NCBI RefSeq assembly: GCF_002127325.2
Contig: NC_035447.2
Coordinates: 25,807,762 to 25,871,761, forward strand
Reading direction: 5' to 3'
Source: Helianthus annuus
Taxonomy: Eukaryota > Streptophyta > Magnoliopsida > Asterales > Asteraceae
Length of the DNA stretch: 64,000 nt
Position 1 is the first letter of the stretch. Each line of letters opens with the position of its first letter. Positions 11,197-22,332 of this stretch are shown piece after piece. The position numbers and the translations under genes are program-made. A model generated the notes under the pieces. It made no database searches, was not told the DNA's origin, and saw nothing but the letters and a program-made list of their open reading frames with translations.

Positions 11197-11808
11197 ATGG
11201 CTTTGGAAGAACTCGAGGACGCCACGTATCTATCTCGCTTCACCGGTTACAATCCTGCCCGGTGGATTTGTGATGCTGAACGGTTCTTTTCCTTTTATGC
11301 AATTTATGAGGAAGAACGGTTTCCTTATGTTGTTGACTCGTTTGACGATGAACCTTTTTCTTGGTTCAATTCATGGTATCGAGGACCGGAACGCCTTACA
11401 TGGAAGTCTTTCACTATTGCAATGCTTCATCGTTTCCGACCACCACCGCTTAGTCCCGTACCACCACCGTCACTTCCATGCCAAGAACCGTCAATACCAC
11501 CAACATCGTCTCTTGGAAGGGTAGCTTCACCACCGATTCCGACATCATCGCCACAACAGTCACCATTAGATTCCATCTACCCTCAAGCTACCATTCTCAC
11601 CAACAAGACCTCCATACCGGTGCTATATACAGTCGTCTTGCTCGATGGCCATGTCTCATTTGAAAACCGGTGCTCCAAGTTCAATGATGCAGACCCGAAT
11701 GCCTTCGGCAGAAGGGTATGGAGACCACCGTGGTTGCCACCTTGCCACTATGTTGAGACCGATCCTAATGCTGTGGTACGACTCGAATGGCGACCACCAT
11801 GGACATGA
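11197..11808 (+). CDS. Mini-element Gag-like protein, 203 residues
   Basis: An intact frame from ATG 11197 to TGA 11806-11808. Earlier in-frame codons lie inside the LTR and use no ATG, so 11197 is the likely start. Residues about 20-80 resemble the retrotransposon Gag core (ARWICDAERFFSFY, then a WFNSWYRG segment and a TWKSFTIAMLHRF end), with the spaced tryptophans typical of that fold. Residues 85-130 are Pro/Ser-rich. The C-terminus repeats a DPNA...WRPPW motif twice. There is no zinc knuckle and no pol. In larger relatives the core assembles virus-like particles; here it could package its own short RNA or simply be a truncated gag kept open by recent insertion. Confidence is high for the frame and moderate for the function. 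Confidence 0.75.
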   Translation: MALEELEDATYLSRFTGYNPARWICDAERFFSFYAIYEEERFPYVVDSFDDEPFSWFNSWYRGPERLTWKSFTIAMLHRFRPPPLSPVPPPSLPCQEPSIPPTSSLGRVASPPIPTSSPQQSPLDSIYPQATILTNKTSIPVLYTVVLLDGHVSFENRCSKFNDADPNAFGRRVWRPPWLPPCHYVETDPNAVVRLEWRPPWT

Positions 11809-11851
11809 ATTCCGTCCTTGAGGACAAGGACGTTTTTTAGGGCGGGAGTAT

Positions 11852-12136
11852 TGATACGACTCGAACCCACGTTATGGTCCCATGTTCCACGTTGAAACCC
11901 ACATCTCTAAATTGCCTTGTTTTAGTTTATTATTTTCCACACTTTTAGTTGTTTCATGCATTCCATAATTCCATGTTCTCTTGCACGTTTATTTAGTTAG
12001 TTTACAATTCTTGTATTTAAGAATCATTTGGAGTTAATGAAAAGAAGCAGAATATTATTGAATGAAATTTAGTTTCATGTCTCTCTCCTTCTCTTGAAAT
12101 CTTGGGAGTTTATAGGTTTTCTCCGTAAACCTATCT
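11852..12136 (+). repeat. 3' LTR of mini element
   Basis: 285 bp. It begins TGATACGACTCG right after the purine tract and ends CCTATCT instead of CCTATCA; target duplication TCATC follows. Confidence 0.92.
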
Positions 12137-12141
12137 TCATC

Positions 12142-12717
12142 ATCATCATTTATTACTTCCGGCGACTGCCTTCTACCTTGTCTTCTCCGGTCATCTTGAT
12201 CACCACCGCCGTTCATCATCACCTCTGCCGTCTTCGTCCATCACCTCCGGCGATCACCATCTTCAACTATCGTCACCTCTTCAACTTATTACCATCACCG
12301 TCATCCTACTCCGACATCCACCATCCTCCGATCACCATTAAGACCATACACCACCTCACCATTCCTTGTCTATCATTAGTATCGGCTCTGTAGGTAAACG
12401 AACGAAGAAGACAGGCATTACGGTTTTCATTTTTTTGGTTAATAATAATATAATATAATATTTAATCATTAAGCAATCATTAGTTAATAATAATAATAAT
12501 AATATTAATAATAAGTTTTACTAAATTAAAAAAAAATAAATAAATAAATAAAAAGGTTTTAAAAATAAATTAAAAAAAGACTTGTTTGGTGTGTTAAAAA
12601 GTTTGACAGGATTTGAGGTGTGGTTCGGAAGCTGGTTCGTGTGTGTTGCAAAGGGATTGAGTCAGCGGAATTTTTGTACGATTTTATCAGTACGATTACG
12701 GTAAAACGTGTTTAAAG
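12142..12717 (+). other. Leader of element 1, CATC/CACC-rich then A-rich
   Basis: To about 12390 the DNA is CATC/ACC-rich and continues the composition seen before the mini element (10740-10881). From 12484 to 12560 it holds TAA and AAAT microsatellites. The frame 12094-12393 starts in the mini-element LTR and is fortuitous. The gag ATG follows at 12718. Confidence 0.7.
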
Positions 12718-14461
12718 ATGGTTAAAGTGGACAATGTTGGTGAGAAAGTCAAGAATTGGCCAAAGCTGAAAAACGTCAAAGAATATACTATCTGGAAAGA
12801 GGAGTTTGAGGCATTTGTGAAAAGTGAAGATACGAGAATGTGGAATTGTATGATCGATGGGTACATTGCTGCCACACGACGAGTTGACGGAAGAGTTAAA
12901 GTGATTTCTTATGAGATGATGGATGAATCTGAGAAACTCATGGTAAATGCTGAGAAGAAAGCTTTAGCAGTGATCAAGATGTCCTTGCCTGAGGAAATTA
13001 AACATACTATAAAGCACTGTGGGACTTCTTATGAGCTGTGGGAAGCTTTAGAAAAACGTTACCAGAGTTCATCTAGACAAAGTGTAGAAGAAAAGAAGAA
13101 AGCAGATGAGGAGAATGTTGAGAAGAAACATGCAGAAGTTTCAAAGGGCTTGGATGATCTGAATGGACATACATCAGAGGTGAAGGTATCATTAAAATCT
13201 GTAAGTCATACATGTCTTAATTGCACTGAACTACAGGGTAAAGTTAACAGCCTATCGGAACAAAACAAAACTCTGTTAGCTGATTTGGAAAACCGAAAAG
13301 AGTTAAATGTTCTTTTGATTAAAAGAGAGTCAAATTGTTTAGATAAACTCAAATCAAATGAACAGGAAATCAGCAGTTTAACAAGCAAAGTCAATGAACT
13401 GTTACAGATCATTGATTTGGCTCATGAAACTCTGAAAGAAAAGACTAACGAGTTTTCAGAAAAGTGCACAGAATTGACTGATGCACAAGCCAAAATTGTA
13501 GAACTTCAGGGGAAGTTAGACAATTTTGGGAATTCTTCGTTAGTCAGGACTCGAATTAAAAAAGGTTTAAAAAGGAGTAATGATAAAACAGGGGTGGGGT
13601 ATACTAAAGCTTCATCTTCTGAAAATCAAGACTACTCATTTTTACCAACTGAAGAGAGCTAGCTGATTTTGTAACCACTACACAAGTAGTAGTGGATCCG
13701 ATAGCTGTGGACTTGCCAAATAGTCCAGTCTCTTTGAAAGAATCTGTTGGGTCTAACAGTACACCTCATAAAGTGGATGAGGATACTGAAGACAAAAAGG
13801 TTAAAACATTTAGAAAGGGATCAAACAAAAAGAAAAGTTATAAGAAGAGATCCTGTTTTAAATGTCACAACAAAGGGCATGTGGCGAGTTGTTGTCCTTT
13901 GAAGAAAGGTAAACAAAAAGTTGATGAGGTTAAGGATGGGAATCAGGTTGGGTCAAGCAAAAGTGTAAAAACTAGTTGTCAAACAAAGAAACCTGAATCT
14001 CAATCAAAACCCTCAACTTCGAAACGATTTGATAGACCAAGAAGTAATTCTCCACAATTTAGTCATTATAATGGTAAATCAAATCGGTTTCAAAGTCAAA
14101 ACAGAAATTTTGGATATCAAAATCGATACCAAACTGCTGGTAATCGAAATTTTCAACAAAGAAACGAACATAGGGGTTTTAGTAACTCGAATGTTCAACA
14201 ACATCCAAAATTTTTTCAAAATTCATGGTATAATAATGGGAGAAGAAGGTATCAAGTAATAATTTTCAAAGGTCAGAAAATCCGAGAGTTTATTGGAACT
14301 CTCGCAATCAAAGACCTAGTGGAAATTATCGATCTTGTTCAACAACGGGTAAAACATCCAAGACACCAGTAAGGTGTGATGGATATTGGATAGAAGCATC
14401 TTATGTGGATTTACATGGTCAACCCAAAACCGGTCATGTTTGGGTTGTTAAGTCTAACTGA
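12718..14461 (+). pseudogene. Gag of element 1, two frameshifts
   Basis: Starts at ATG 12718 and can be followed to TGA at 14459-14461 if two frame changes are allowed. The first part (to 13662) has the copia-type Gag N-terminal domain (tryptophan-containing WKEEFEAFVKSEDTRMW, then MSLPEEIKHTI), followed by a long heptad-like coiled coil at residues about 120-280. After a one-base loss near 13653 the second part (13692-14240) carries the zinc knuckle CFKCHNKGHVASCC (CX2CX4HX4C) and an Asn/Gln/Arg-rich region. A second shift near 14245 leads to the C-terminal end. Its counterpart in element 2 (24394-26277) has none of these shifts, so the breaks are recent. Gag would form the particle and bind RNA through the knuckle. 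Confidence 0.9.
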
Positions 14462-16187
14462 GTTGTTGAGTGAATGCAGGATGACCAAGAAGGAATGTTG
14501 ATGTGTTCGACAGTGGTTATTCCTGTAAAGCAACTGAGGTGAATAGTCGGTTAACATGGGTAACGAACTATTTACTTCTGTGATTGTTTTTTATTATTCC
14601 AAACTTTAACTGTGAAAAACTATTGTCAGATTTAAAAGGGGAGTCTGTTTGTGTTTAATTTGTGTTTTTGAAACTTACTCCATAAAAACAAAAATTTAGG
14701 GGGAGAAATCACCCTAAGCCAAAACGAGTTTAGATAGTGCGTGTGTTTAGGGGGAGTAAGTTATAAAATTTTAAAAATCCAAAAACATTGAAAAATGAAA
14801 AACTTAAAAAAAATAGAAAATCAAAAATGAGTTATCATTGTGTGAAAAAGAAGAAATGATAGTACATCAGCAAGTTAGACTGTCACACTGAAATTGAACC
14901 TAAATTGCTTAAGTGTGATAGCAGCTTCATCATACGATGTACTAGTAGGCAAAAAAGCATGAAATAATCAACTTACCAATGTGATATAAACTTAAATGAA
15001 CTGAATATGAGTGGGGAACACATCAGTGGTGTATGGTTTAATGACCTTAATTCTTGCGTTGATAGATTGCCAAAATCTGAAGTTTTGGGTCTTTATACTG
15101 TTATTTCATCTGGGGATATCAGGGGTGTCCTTCTGCTGCATCCAGATACATGCTGACCTAGACACACCCAGGATATCTTAAAAGAGCTAAAAATGCCAAA
15201 ACCTTGAAAATGAAGAAGCTCTCATAGAGAGTCATTCAAAAAATGCAAAATGCATAAATCGTACCAAAAAATGGTATTTGTCTTAGCCCTCGATAAGATA
15301 TTTTGGTCTCTCTGCTGTACGGAAGTACTGACCTGTTCACCAATTATCTATCATTGAAAAATAAAACGGATGAATTCAGTATACTCACCTACTACGATGA
15401 ATTTTTGTGCATACCTTGATCGCCGGGGTATATCCTGAAGTGGGACACACTAGTATATTAGTAAATAAAATTACCTTAACGTATCATACGGTAATGGTAC
15501 TTGAAATGTTCATGCATTTTGTTTAAGTGGACAAACATACTGGTAATCGTCTTGAACTGGTTTTCATGAAAAAATTAAATATAGAATCATCTAATAGTGT
15601 GAAACAGTTTGATTTTGTTGATATGATCTTCTTGCACATGATTCTCACAAAAAGAAGTATTGTAAATATTTTTGAGTTTAGTTTAGTTTGTTTAGTTTAT
15701 GTTGAAAAATATCAAAAATACCAAAAACATTTTCCTTTTAAAAGGTCTCCCATTTTGAACTGACAGGTAGTTGTTTTTGCAATCTAAGATAAAATATTGG
15801 TTTATCTTTAAATGTGAAAAAGGCTAATGGTTTTTCGAGATACTTGCTTGTGTTTCTAAACAGATTGATGCAGTAATCAAAATGAAGTGCAGAATACAAG
15901 TAAAGTGCAGATTAAGAGTGAAGTGAAGATGTGTGAAGATGCATGGTAGGATCCTTCTACTACATTGCAGAAAAAGAGAGATTTGGAAGAGTTGGAGCTT
16001 ACTTGCTTAACCAAAGAATGCTAGTTCACTGATCTACAACGAATGAAAGTTTTGGAGATTGGAAGCATCAGCTAAGGGGGAGTCTGTTGATGTCAGAAAC
16101 TGTGTAGCTGACGCTATCCAAAGACCAAAAGATTGCAAGATGTTTGAAGACAAAGGTACACTATGAAGCTATTGTCAAGGGGGAGTT
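14462..16187 (+). other. Conserved non-coding block in place of pol, with polypurine tracts
   Basis: There is no pol coding here. Blocks match the same position in element 2 (22333-24393, minus strand) and partly in element 3: a segment with GGACAAACATACTGG (15530-15545), a GTGAGTATAC-type segment, GCTGCATCCAGATAC (15137-15151), and AGTGTGATAGCAGCTTCATC (near 14915-14934). AGGGGGAG occurs four times: near 14697, near 14749, at 16076-16083, and at 16178-16185 before the 3' LTR. The frame 15527-15763 falls in a conserved nucleotide block and is not a protein I recognise. Confidence 0.8.
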
Positions 16188-16628
16188 TGTTAGTGCATGT
16201 TCTGTGACAACAGCTTAATAGTTTGATTATTTATTCTTTGGATATTTTGTAATGGGCTTAGCATATTGGTTAGGGAGTTAATTAGTGTAATGGGCTAGGA
16301 GAATGGCCAAGCCCAGACCAAAGCCCAGTATGCAAACATGGCTGTAGTATATAAACAGCTTTATGCATTAGGGTTTAGGTTAGCCAGTTAGTGGACAATT
16401 AGAGAAGAGTTTCAGAAATCTACAGAGAGTGGCTGAGAGATTTCTTGTGAAGGTCTTTAATTGATTGTAAACCTTGTGTTGGATAATCAATAGAAGACCG
16501 GATTGAAAGTGATTGTTTCGTGTTCGTCATCTTGATTTTCTTGTTTCTGTTTGTTCGATTGATGAAGGGGATTCCGCACCCTTGGTTGATTATCAATCTC
16601 GTTACGATCCAAGGGATAGGGACCTACA
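16188..16628 (+). repeat. 3' LTR of element 1
   Basis: 441 bp, the same as 9429-9869 by eye. It directly follows polypurine tract 16177-16187 and is followed by duplication AATTT. Confidence 0.95.
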
Positions 16629-16729
16629 AATTTAAGTCTCGTCCATTAAAAATATATATTTGATTAAAATAAGAATTTTTGTCACATTACATGAACTATA
16701 TATATACTTTGTCACGAAATAGATAAATT

Positions 16730-16896
16730 ATATATATACATATATATATATATATATTATGCTTGTAGCCATAATTCGTTATTATGAAAATGATAAATCT
16801 ATATCTTTAGTCGTTTTAGACTTATATTCATGATCGAAATCAATAAATATACGTTTAGACTAAATCATTATTTGTTTGTATTCTAAATCAATCTTG

Positions 16897-16932
<36 letters not shown>
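16730..16932. repeat. Two (TA)n microsatellites
   Basis: TA/AT runs at 16730-16758 and 16897-16932 in AT-rich DNA between element 1 and a MITE. The rest of 16629-16965 shows no gene. Confidence 0.9.
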
Positions 16933-16934
<2 letters not shown>

Positions 16935-16965
16935 TTATCTATTTTAACAAATGTAATATATTTTA

Positions 16966-17366
16966 GAGTAAACTACCAAAATGGTCCCTGAGGTTTAGTC
17001 ACTTTTGCCACATTAATCCAAAACTCAAACCTTTTGAATCTGGGTCCCTGTGGTTTTAATTTTGTTGCCATGGTCATCCAAAATCAAAACCTTGTCAGAT
17101 TTTCCAGTTAACATCCAGCTTTTCTGTCTTTTTCCTCCCTTTTAATGAAGGGCAAAATGATCTTTTAACGTTTTATTATAACAAATTAAAAAGGGAGGAA
17201 AAGGACAAAAAAGTTGGATGTTAAGTGAAAAATCAAACCAGATTTTGCTTTTGGATGAAAATGACAACAAAATTGAAACCACAGGGACCCAGATTCAAAA
17301 GGTTTCAGTTTTGGACTAAAGTGACAAAAGTGACCAAACCTCAGGGATCATTTTGGCAGTTTACTC
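16966..17366. mobile_element. MULE-like MITE with 9-bp target duplication
   Basis: Flanked by TATATTTTA at 16957-16965 and 17367-17375 (perfect, 9 bp). The ends are GAGTAAACTACCAAAATGG and its near complement; the arms run about 160 bp, so the element folds into a long hairpin. The internal word GGTCCCTGAGGTTT is shared with the elements near 56083, 57491 and 58022. It is non-coding; frames at 17225-17413 and 17353-17670 cross its edge and are not genes. Confidence 0.9.
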
Positions 17367-17438
17367 TATATTTTATTATATCAAACTTGAAGATGTTATA
17401 TATTTGTTTCTAGAGAAAAATATATATAATATCTTTTT

Positions 17439-20087
17439 TGTCACACCCCAACCGATGGCGGAAACATCGGGACGTGGCACTGAGCGAAACAGATTGTCCA
17501 GAAGTTTCCATAACAACTATATATTTACCAGATATTTAAAGCAACATGTCCCATACCATGTCATATATGATAATACAATTATTACAGAAAGATCTAGTCA
17601 AATTGTTCTGTTCCGACAACTCAGGTTTTTATTACAGACAATTGTTTATTGGTTTCTAGACCTTCCCTAGCCTCGATTTCATCACCGTGCAAATAAGCAT
17701 CCTAGCAACTTAAACACCTGTCACATACGTTAAAATAAAAGTCAATACACATAGTGTAAATGCGAGCATACAAGTTTGATAATAGCATATAGAGTTCGAA
17801 AGCGTTACGCATAACCAGCACGTACACAGAGTGAAATGAGGCATGTTTGTTATCAACATGAACCCATCGATACCAATGACTGTGGGTTGACTGCCCAAGG
17901 CAGTTCACGATACATACTCACCACTGTGAGCCATGTAGGTAATTGTCCTTAACAACCCCCAAGTGAACGGGTGCTGAGTCCAAACTAATAGTACTATCGT
18001 TGCTAAGGTAGGTAGACAGCATTCCATGTGTAAACATAACAACAAGCATTCATTAAGTCACGTATACATGTGATAGCGGTTAGCGTTTAAAGTATTGCGT
18101 AGTGTGTTCGATGTGATTTTGTATAAGTAACGTATGTAACACCCAAAAGTGCGTAAAGCAAAAAGGGATCGAGTATACTCACAGCGATTGATGGATTGAA
18201 GGGAGCACTTGAGAGTAGGGTTAGCCTGAACAGTTCGATAGCATAACAATAAGCGACGCGTAAAAAGATGCAGAGTACAAGTGAGTCGAACAGCAGTTCA
18301 ATCGGATGGTAATCCGATCGGACAGCCAGTCGTGCGAGTGGTAGTCCGTTCGGACGGTCATCCGGTCGGATGGCCGTTCGAGTGGATTGTTTCTTCCTTT
18401 GGGAAAAATGTGTTTGTGTATGATGGCTTGACTTTTGAAGTTTTCATTGTAGTATTTTGAAAACGTTGAAGTATCTCTACCTTTCAGATCGGTCGATCGA
18501 CTGGTCGTTCGATCGGACAGCAACCCGATTGGTTGGGCACTTCAATGAGAACAAGTTCACAGCAGGTCGTCACTCGATCGGACGGTTGTTCGTTCGGGTG
18601 GCATCCTTTGTACTTTGAACGTGTTTAAAATTGTTCAAGTGTGGAAGTTCAAATGTCTCATGATTCGAATGGTAGTCCGATCGGACAACAATTCGTTCAA
18701 CACTCAGACTTCAAATGTGGGACCCAAGGTGCAAGTCGTTCGGATTGGCCAGTCGTTCGGACAGTAGTCCGTTCGGACGACGCTCCGTCTTGGTCAACCT
18801 GTTCGTCTTACACTTGGTTGTTTTGATTGTTTGTCGTTTTATCAAGGCGTTTTGATAACGAGTTAAGCAACAGAAACTTTGTCAATACTTGGTTCTCCTG
18901 ATCGGACATGAACCACCCAAATCCGGTCAGTTAACTGTTCGTGACGGTGTTCCATGTTTAACGCGAAATCGGTAAACCTCGTGGGTAGAATCCAGTTCTT
19001 GAACCAACACATCCATAAGAATGAGTAGTAAGTTGGCACAAGCTCCGATTCCATCGGTTTTGAGTGCATTGAGTGTAAAAGAGTTGAAAGAAAGTTGGAA
19101 AACCATCTTTCAATCCTTTTCTTTGTGATTATGTTTAGATCTTATGAAAGATCTTTGTTTGTTTATGTGGAAATCGGTTAGATCTAAGTTGTTCTTGGTG
19201 GATTGAGGCCAAAACATGAAGTTCTTCAAGAACACATGATGACGTCATCCTAGAACACCTTGAATCTTGATGATTTCACGGTTAAAAGTTAAGATTCAAA
19301 AGATAGAAAGGTGTAGGAGTGCGTGTAGATCAAGGAAGTACAAGATTTAGGACGAGATTTTACCGGTATTGCGAGAAATCGGAGGAAAAGTAAGGTGAAA
19401 GCACTGGTCGGACGTCAGTTGCCAAAAGTAGAAAGTATGAAAGTGACAAGGGGTATTTATAGGGTTACCCAAAGAGGAAAGGGCTGGTCGATAGGTTAGG
19501 CAGCTCGATCGGACAGCCTGTCCGATCGGACGACAGTCCGATCGAACGGCTGGTCGATCGGCTGGTCGCCTGATCGATCAGTCGCTTGATTCGAGTGTTC
19601 GTTGCGACGAGTTTTGCCGTTTCGATTTTGATTGCGAGCATTGCGATGCGTTAGAGTTTCCTAGTCAAATTACTTTTAATCCTAACTACTCATATCTTGC
19701 ACTATCTCTTCTCCACCAATTATCATACCGTTTCGATTGCGATTGAGTTCGATTGCGTTTCGATTGATTACCACACATAACATAAATTAAACATGCACAA
19801 GTAACACATAAAGCACACACACACGTATAACAATAACCAAAATGCGTAATTCAAGTTGCGAGCGCGATTGCGATAAGCGATAAAGTGATCAAATATCGAT
19901 TAAATCTCGATTATTAATAGATACTCCACATAATACAACTAACGTTAAGCATAAACTAGGCCATCTACGAGTCAAAGAAGTCAAAACAGGAGTTGAGCAA
20001 GGAGAGACATATCGCAATTAGCAATCTTTTCTTCCTTTGACTTTAATTTTGACTTTGACTTTGACTTCCGAAACATGGGGTGTTACA
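17439..20087 (-). mobile_element. Solo LTR of a gypsy-like element, 2,649 bp
   Basis: Flanked by TTTTT at 17434-17438 and 20088-20092. On the minus strand it runs from TGTAACACCCCATG to GGGTGTGACA, with a TATA box TATAAATA at 19454-19461 (minus), which supports that orientation. The length and TGTAACACCCC start fit large gypsy LTRs, but with no internal region the superfamily is inferred. No primer site or polypurine tract adjoins it, as expected after recombination between two LTRs. The many short frames inside (17702-19069) are not genes. Confidence 0.85.
18290..18790. repeat. Palindromic word array TCCG(A/T)TCGGAC in solo LTR
   Basis: Words such as TCCGATCGGAC, TCCGTTCGGAC, TCGGACAG and GGTCGTTCG recur many times at 18290-18390, 18485-18610 and 18665-18785, and again at 19490-19580. 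The core is self-complementary, unlike the words in other elements here. Confidence 0.8.
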
Positions 20088-21561
20088 TTTTTAGTCGAGA
20101 TCGTATAACTTCGTCATATTTTTACTATTATATATAAATATGAATTGTATTAACTGTACTTATATATTTTAGTCATTTAAATCGTTTTATCATTTAAACA
20201 AGAAAATCCCCAAATCATGTGAACCTAGAAATCATCATCTCATCGTATTCGTTTTTTCGCTTGTTTGGTACCTTATTTATTGATATTTTATTAGAATGAT
20301 ATCGATTATTATTTTAGATTCCACCTATTCCAGTTCGTGCGGTAATTCTCGTGGAAGATTTCTTTGCAATCAGTGATAAGATTCGACTCTTTTCCCTTTT
20401 TTGCCATTAACTCTTTTTGGGAGGTGCCCTTTTGAGGGTTTAATACCTGCCTAATTACGATCATGTAGCCATGTTCGATGTGAACAATGGCTCGGTCATT
20501 TAAAAGTCAAAGCGTTTATCGCGAACGCTTGACTTTTTGGCTTTAAGAGCCAAACAATTGAACTAAGCACGAAAGGAACACTTACGAGTGGTCCTTAGGA
20601 CTGAAGGAGGTTCCCAAGTTGATCAGGATCCTCTTGAGAACGAATAAGTAGAATGAGTACATCAATAACTACATCTTCTTGTCTAACCATAACATTGTTA
20701 GTGTTAATAACCACAATATTAGATACAATATTTATTGACATTTCTTTGACTTTACCCACTAATATCCACTAAAACAGTTCCATATTACGGATATCCACTA
20801 AAACATGAGATTATAAACTGGGTTTTAAAAAGCGTGCTTAGCAGTAAGCCTCAGCGCCTTTACCTAAAAGAACCAAGCGCCTTTACCTAAAGGAACCAAA
20901 ATCTAATTAGTATGCATCTTATCAGCTGCCTCGAATTTTTTGTCAGCTTCTTTTGTATCTTATCAGCTGCATCGACTTCCTTTAGTCCCTCCTTCTCAGC
21001 CCTCCTCATCGCCTTCTTGTCTTTGGAGTTTTTCTTCTGCTGGGTAGAGTCTCCAAGATAATCTGGGTTTGAAGAACCATTTGACACGAGTTAGGAGGAA
21101 CTGAGATGAGCATGCAAATCACAATATTATTGTGGGTGCACACATAATAATAATGTGGAGTGCATGTGAGTCCTAGGGAGGCTTAACAAGTGAAAAAGGA
21201 GTTTTGTTCTGTTATTTAATCAGTGAGAAACGTAACGAATCTATAGGAATCATAGCAGTGATTGCCTCCTACTCGAACGTGATCTTTTCATTTCTCTCTA
21301 AATCCTTACGAATCTCAAAGCTATTGAGTATCACCTGAACACTCATATGAACACCTAGCAGACTGTGTAGAATGTTAGGTGCATGTACGAACGTCCCTGA
21401 GTTGGATGTCGCAACGTTAAATGATTGATCTATACCTTTCTCACTTCTCTCCGTTTGTTGGAACTCAATGTATTGGCGCCTTAGATCCCGAAGTGCGATC
21501 ACTTCTGCAACACTCTCGCAACATACCGTGTATTACTCAATCAACATGCAAGATCGATGGA
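20088..21561. other. Unassigned DNA between two LTR insertions
   Basis: No recognisable gene. A hairpin AAAAGTCAAAGCGTT...AACGCTTGACTTTT lies at 20502-20537. On the minus strand a Lys-rich frame at 20887-21087 (no ATG, stop just upstream, carrying an internal duplication of a GCAGCTGATAAGAT word) and another at 21269-21502 could be remnants of coding exons, but I recognise neither. The right end abuts element 2, whose other flank is decayed gypsy A. This stretch may therefore include the eroded 5' part of gypsy A; that is inference. Confidence 0.4.
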
Positions 21562-22055
21562 TGTAGGTCCCCTTGATGTATATGGATCTTTCACAGAATT
21601 GTCAATCCGATCAAGAGTGCGGAATCCTCTTGATCAGAATAAGCAGAAAACGTGTAGGAACAGAAAATCACTTTCAAACCGGGTTTCTATTGATTATCAA
21701 TCACAAGGAATTACAATCAATCAAACCCTAACTCTCTCAATTTCGTCCAAACCCTAAAGCTCTCACGAAATTGTTCTCTCACAAACTGTTTTGGCTGATT
21801 AACTGATTAACCTAAACCCTAAAGCCTAACCTTGTTTATATAACACAAGGTTTACAACTGGGCTAGGTTAAACACTCTTGGACTGCGAATTGGACAGGCC
21901 CAATTCGTCCCCTATGACCCAAACTGGGTTTAGTTTAGCCCAAACTCAATTATCTCACTAATACAAAGCTAAACCCGCTAACCGTTTATCGTTTAACTAA
22001 TTACAAGATATCCAAAGACCAAATCTAAGCTGTTGTCACAAAATATGCACCAACA
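21562..22055 (-). repeat. 3' LTR of element 2
   Basis: 494 bp; on the plus strand from TGTAGGTCCCC to GCACCAACA. It differs from 34614-35107 at GTATAYGG (T here, C there) and CTCTMACG (C here, A there). Confidence 0.95.
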
Positions 22056-22332
22056 AACTCCCCCTTGACAATAGCTTCATAAAAACTTTGTCTTTAGTCT
22101 TTTGTCTTCAGTCTTCTTGCAATCTTCACGTAGTCTTGCACTGTCTTTGGTCTTTGGATAGCTTCAGCTTCAATAGCTTCTGTCAGCAACAGACTCCCCC
22201 TTGACAATAGCTTCATAAAAACTTTGTCTTCAGTCAAAACTTTGTCTTCAGTCCTCTTGCAATCTTCAAGTAATCTTGCACTGTCTTTGGTCTTTGGATA
22301 GCTTCAGCTTCAATAGCTTCTGTCAGCAACAG
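22056..22332 (-). repeat. Tandem duplication carrying the polypurine tract
   Basis: Two units, 22056-22192 and 22193-22332, each begin (plus strand) with ACTCCCCCTTGACAATAGCT and end with TCTGTCAGCAACAG. A third CTCCCCCT start follows at 22334. On the minus strand this places three purine tracts in series before the 3' LTR; only the one at 22056-22065 adjoins it. Confidence 0.92.

Larger units (their letters stand above)
10882..12136 (+). mobile_element. Complete 1.26-kb mini LTR element nested in element 1 leader
   Basis: LTRs 10882-11167 and 11852-12136 enclose 684 bp. The flanking duplication is TCATC (10877-10881 and 12137-12141). The 5' LTR ends CCTATCA and is followed by ATTGGTGCTTTCATCGAG, a primer-site-like sequence that is not initiator-Met. 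A purine tract GGGCGGGAGTA precedes the 3' LTR. Inside is one open frame with a gag-like N-terminal part. The LTRs differ at four or five places, including the last base of the 3' LTR (A to T). It has the size of a TRIM element but keeps a gag frame. Confidence 0.92.
9429..16628 (+). mobile_element. Complete gag-only LTR retrotransposon 1 (copia-like)
   Basis: 7,200 bp with target duplication AATTT at 9424-9428 and 16629-16633, and two 441-bp LTRs in which I see no difference by eye, so the insertion is very recent. Order: 5' LTR, initiator-Met primer site, a leader of about 2.8 kb with a TTCGAGTC word array and a nested 1.26-kb LTR element, frameshifted gag, about 1.7 kb of non-coding DNA, polypurine tract AAGGGGGAGTT (16177-16187), 3' LTR. 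Protease, integrase, reverse transcriptase and RNase H are absent, so it is non-autonomous (TR-GAG-like). Copia affinity is inferred from the gag type and LTR ends and is not proved, because pol is missing. Confidence 0.95.

Noticed and set aside
11270..11663. Overlapping alternative frames in the mini element
   Set aside because: Shadows of the gag-like frame 11197-11808.
17353..17670. 105-residue frame crossing 17439
   Set aside because: Runs from a MITE through intergenic DNA into a solo LTR; such a junction frame has no common origin.
20887..21502. Two minus-strand frames as a cellular gene
   Set aside because: Neither starts with a convincing ATG, no splice-joined domain is recognised, and both lie between TE insertions. 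Kept only as unassigned remnants.
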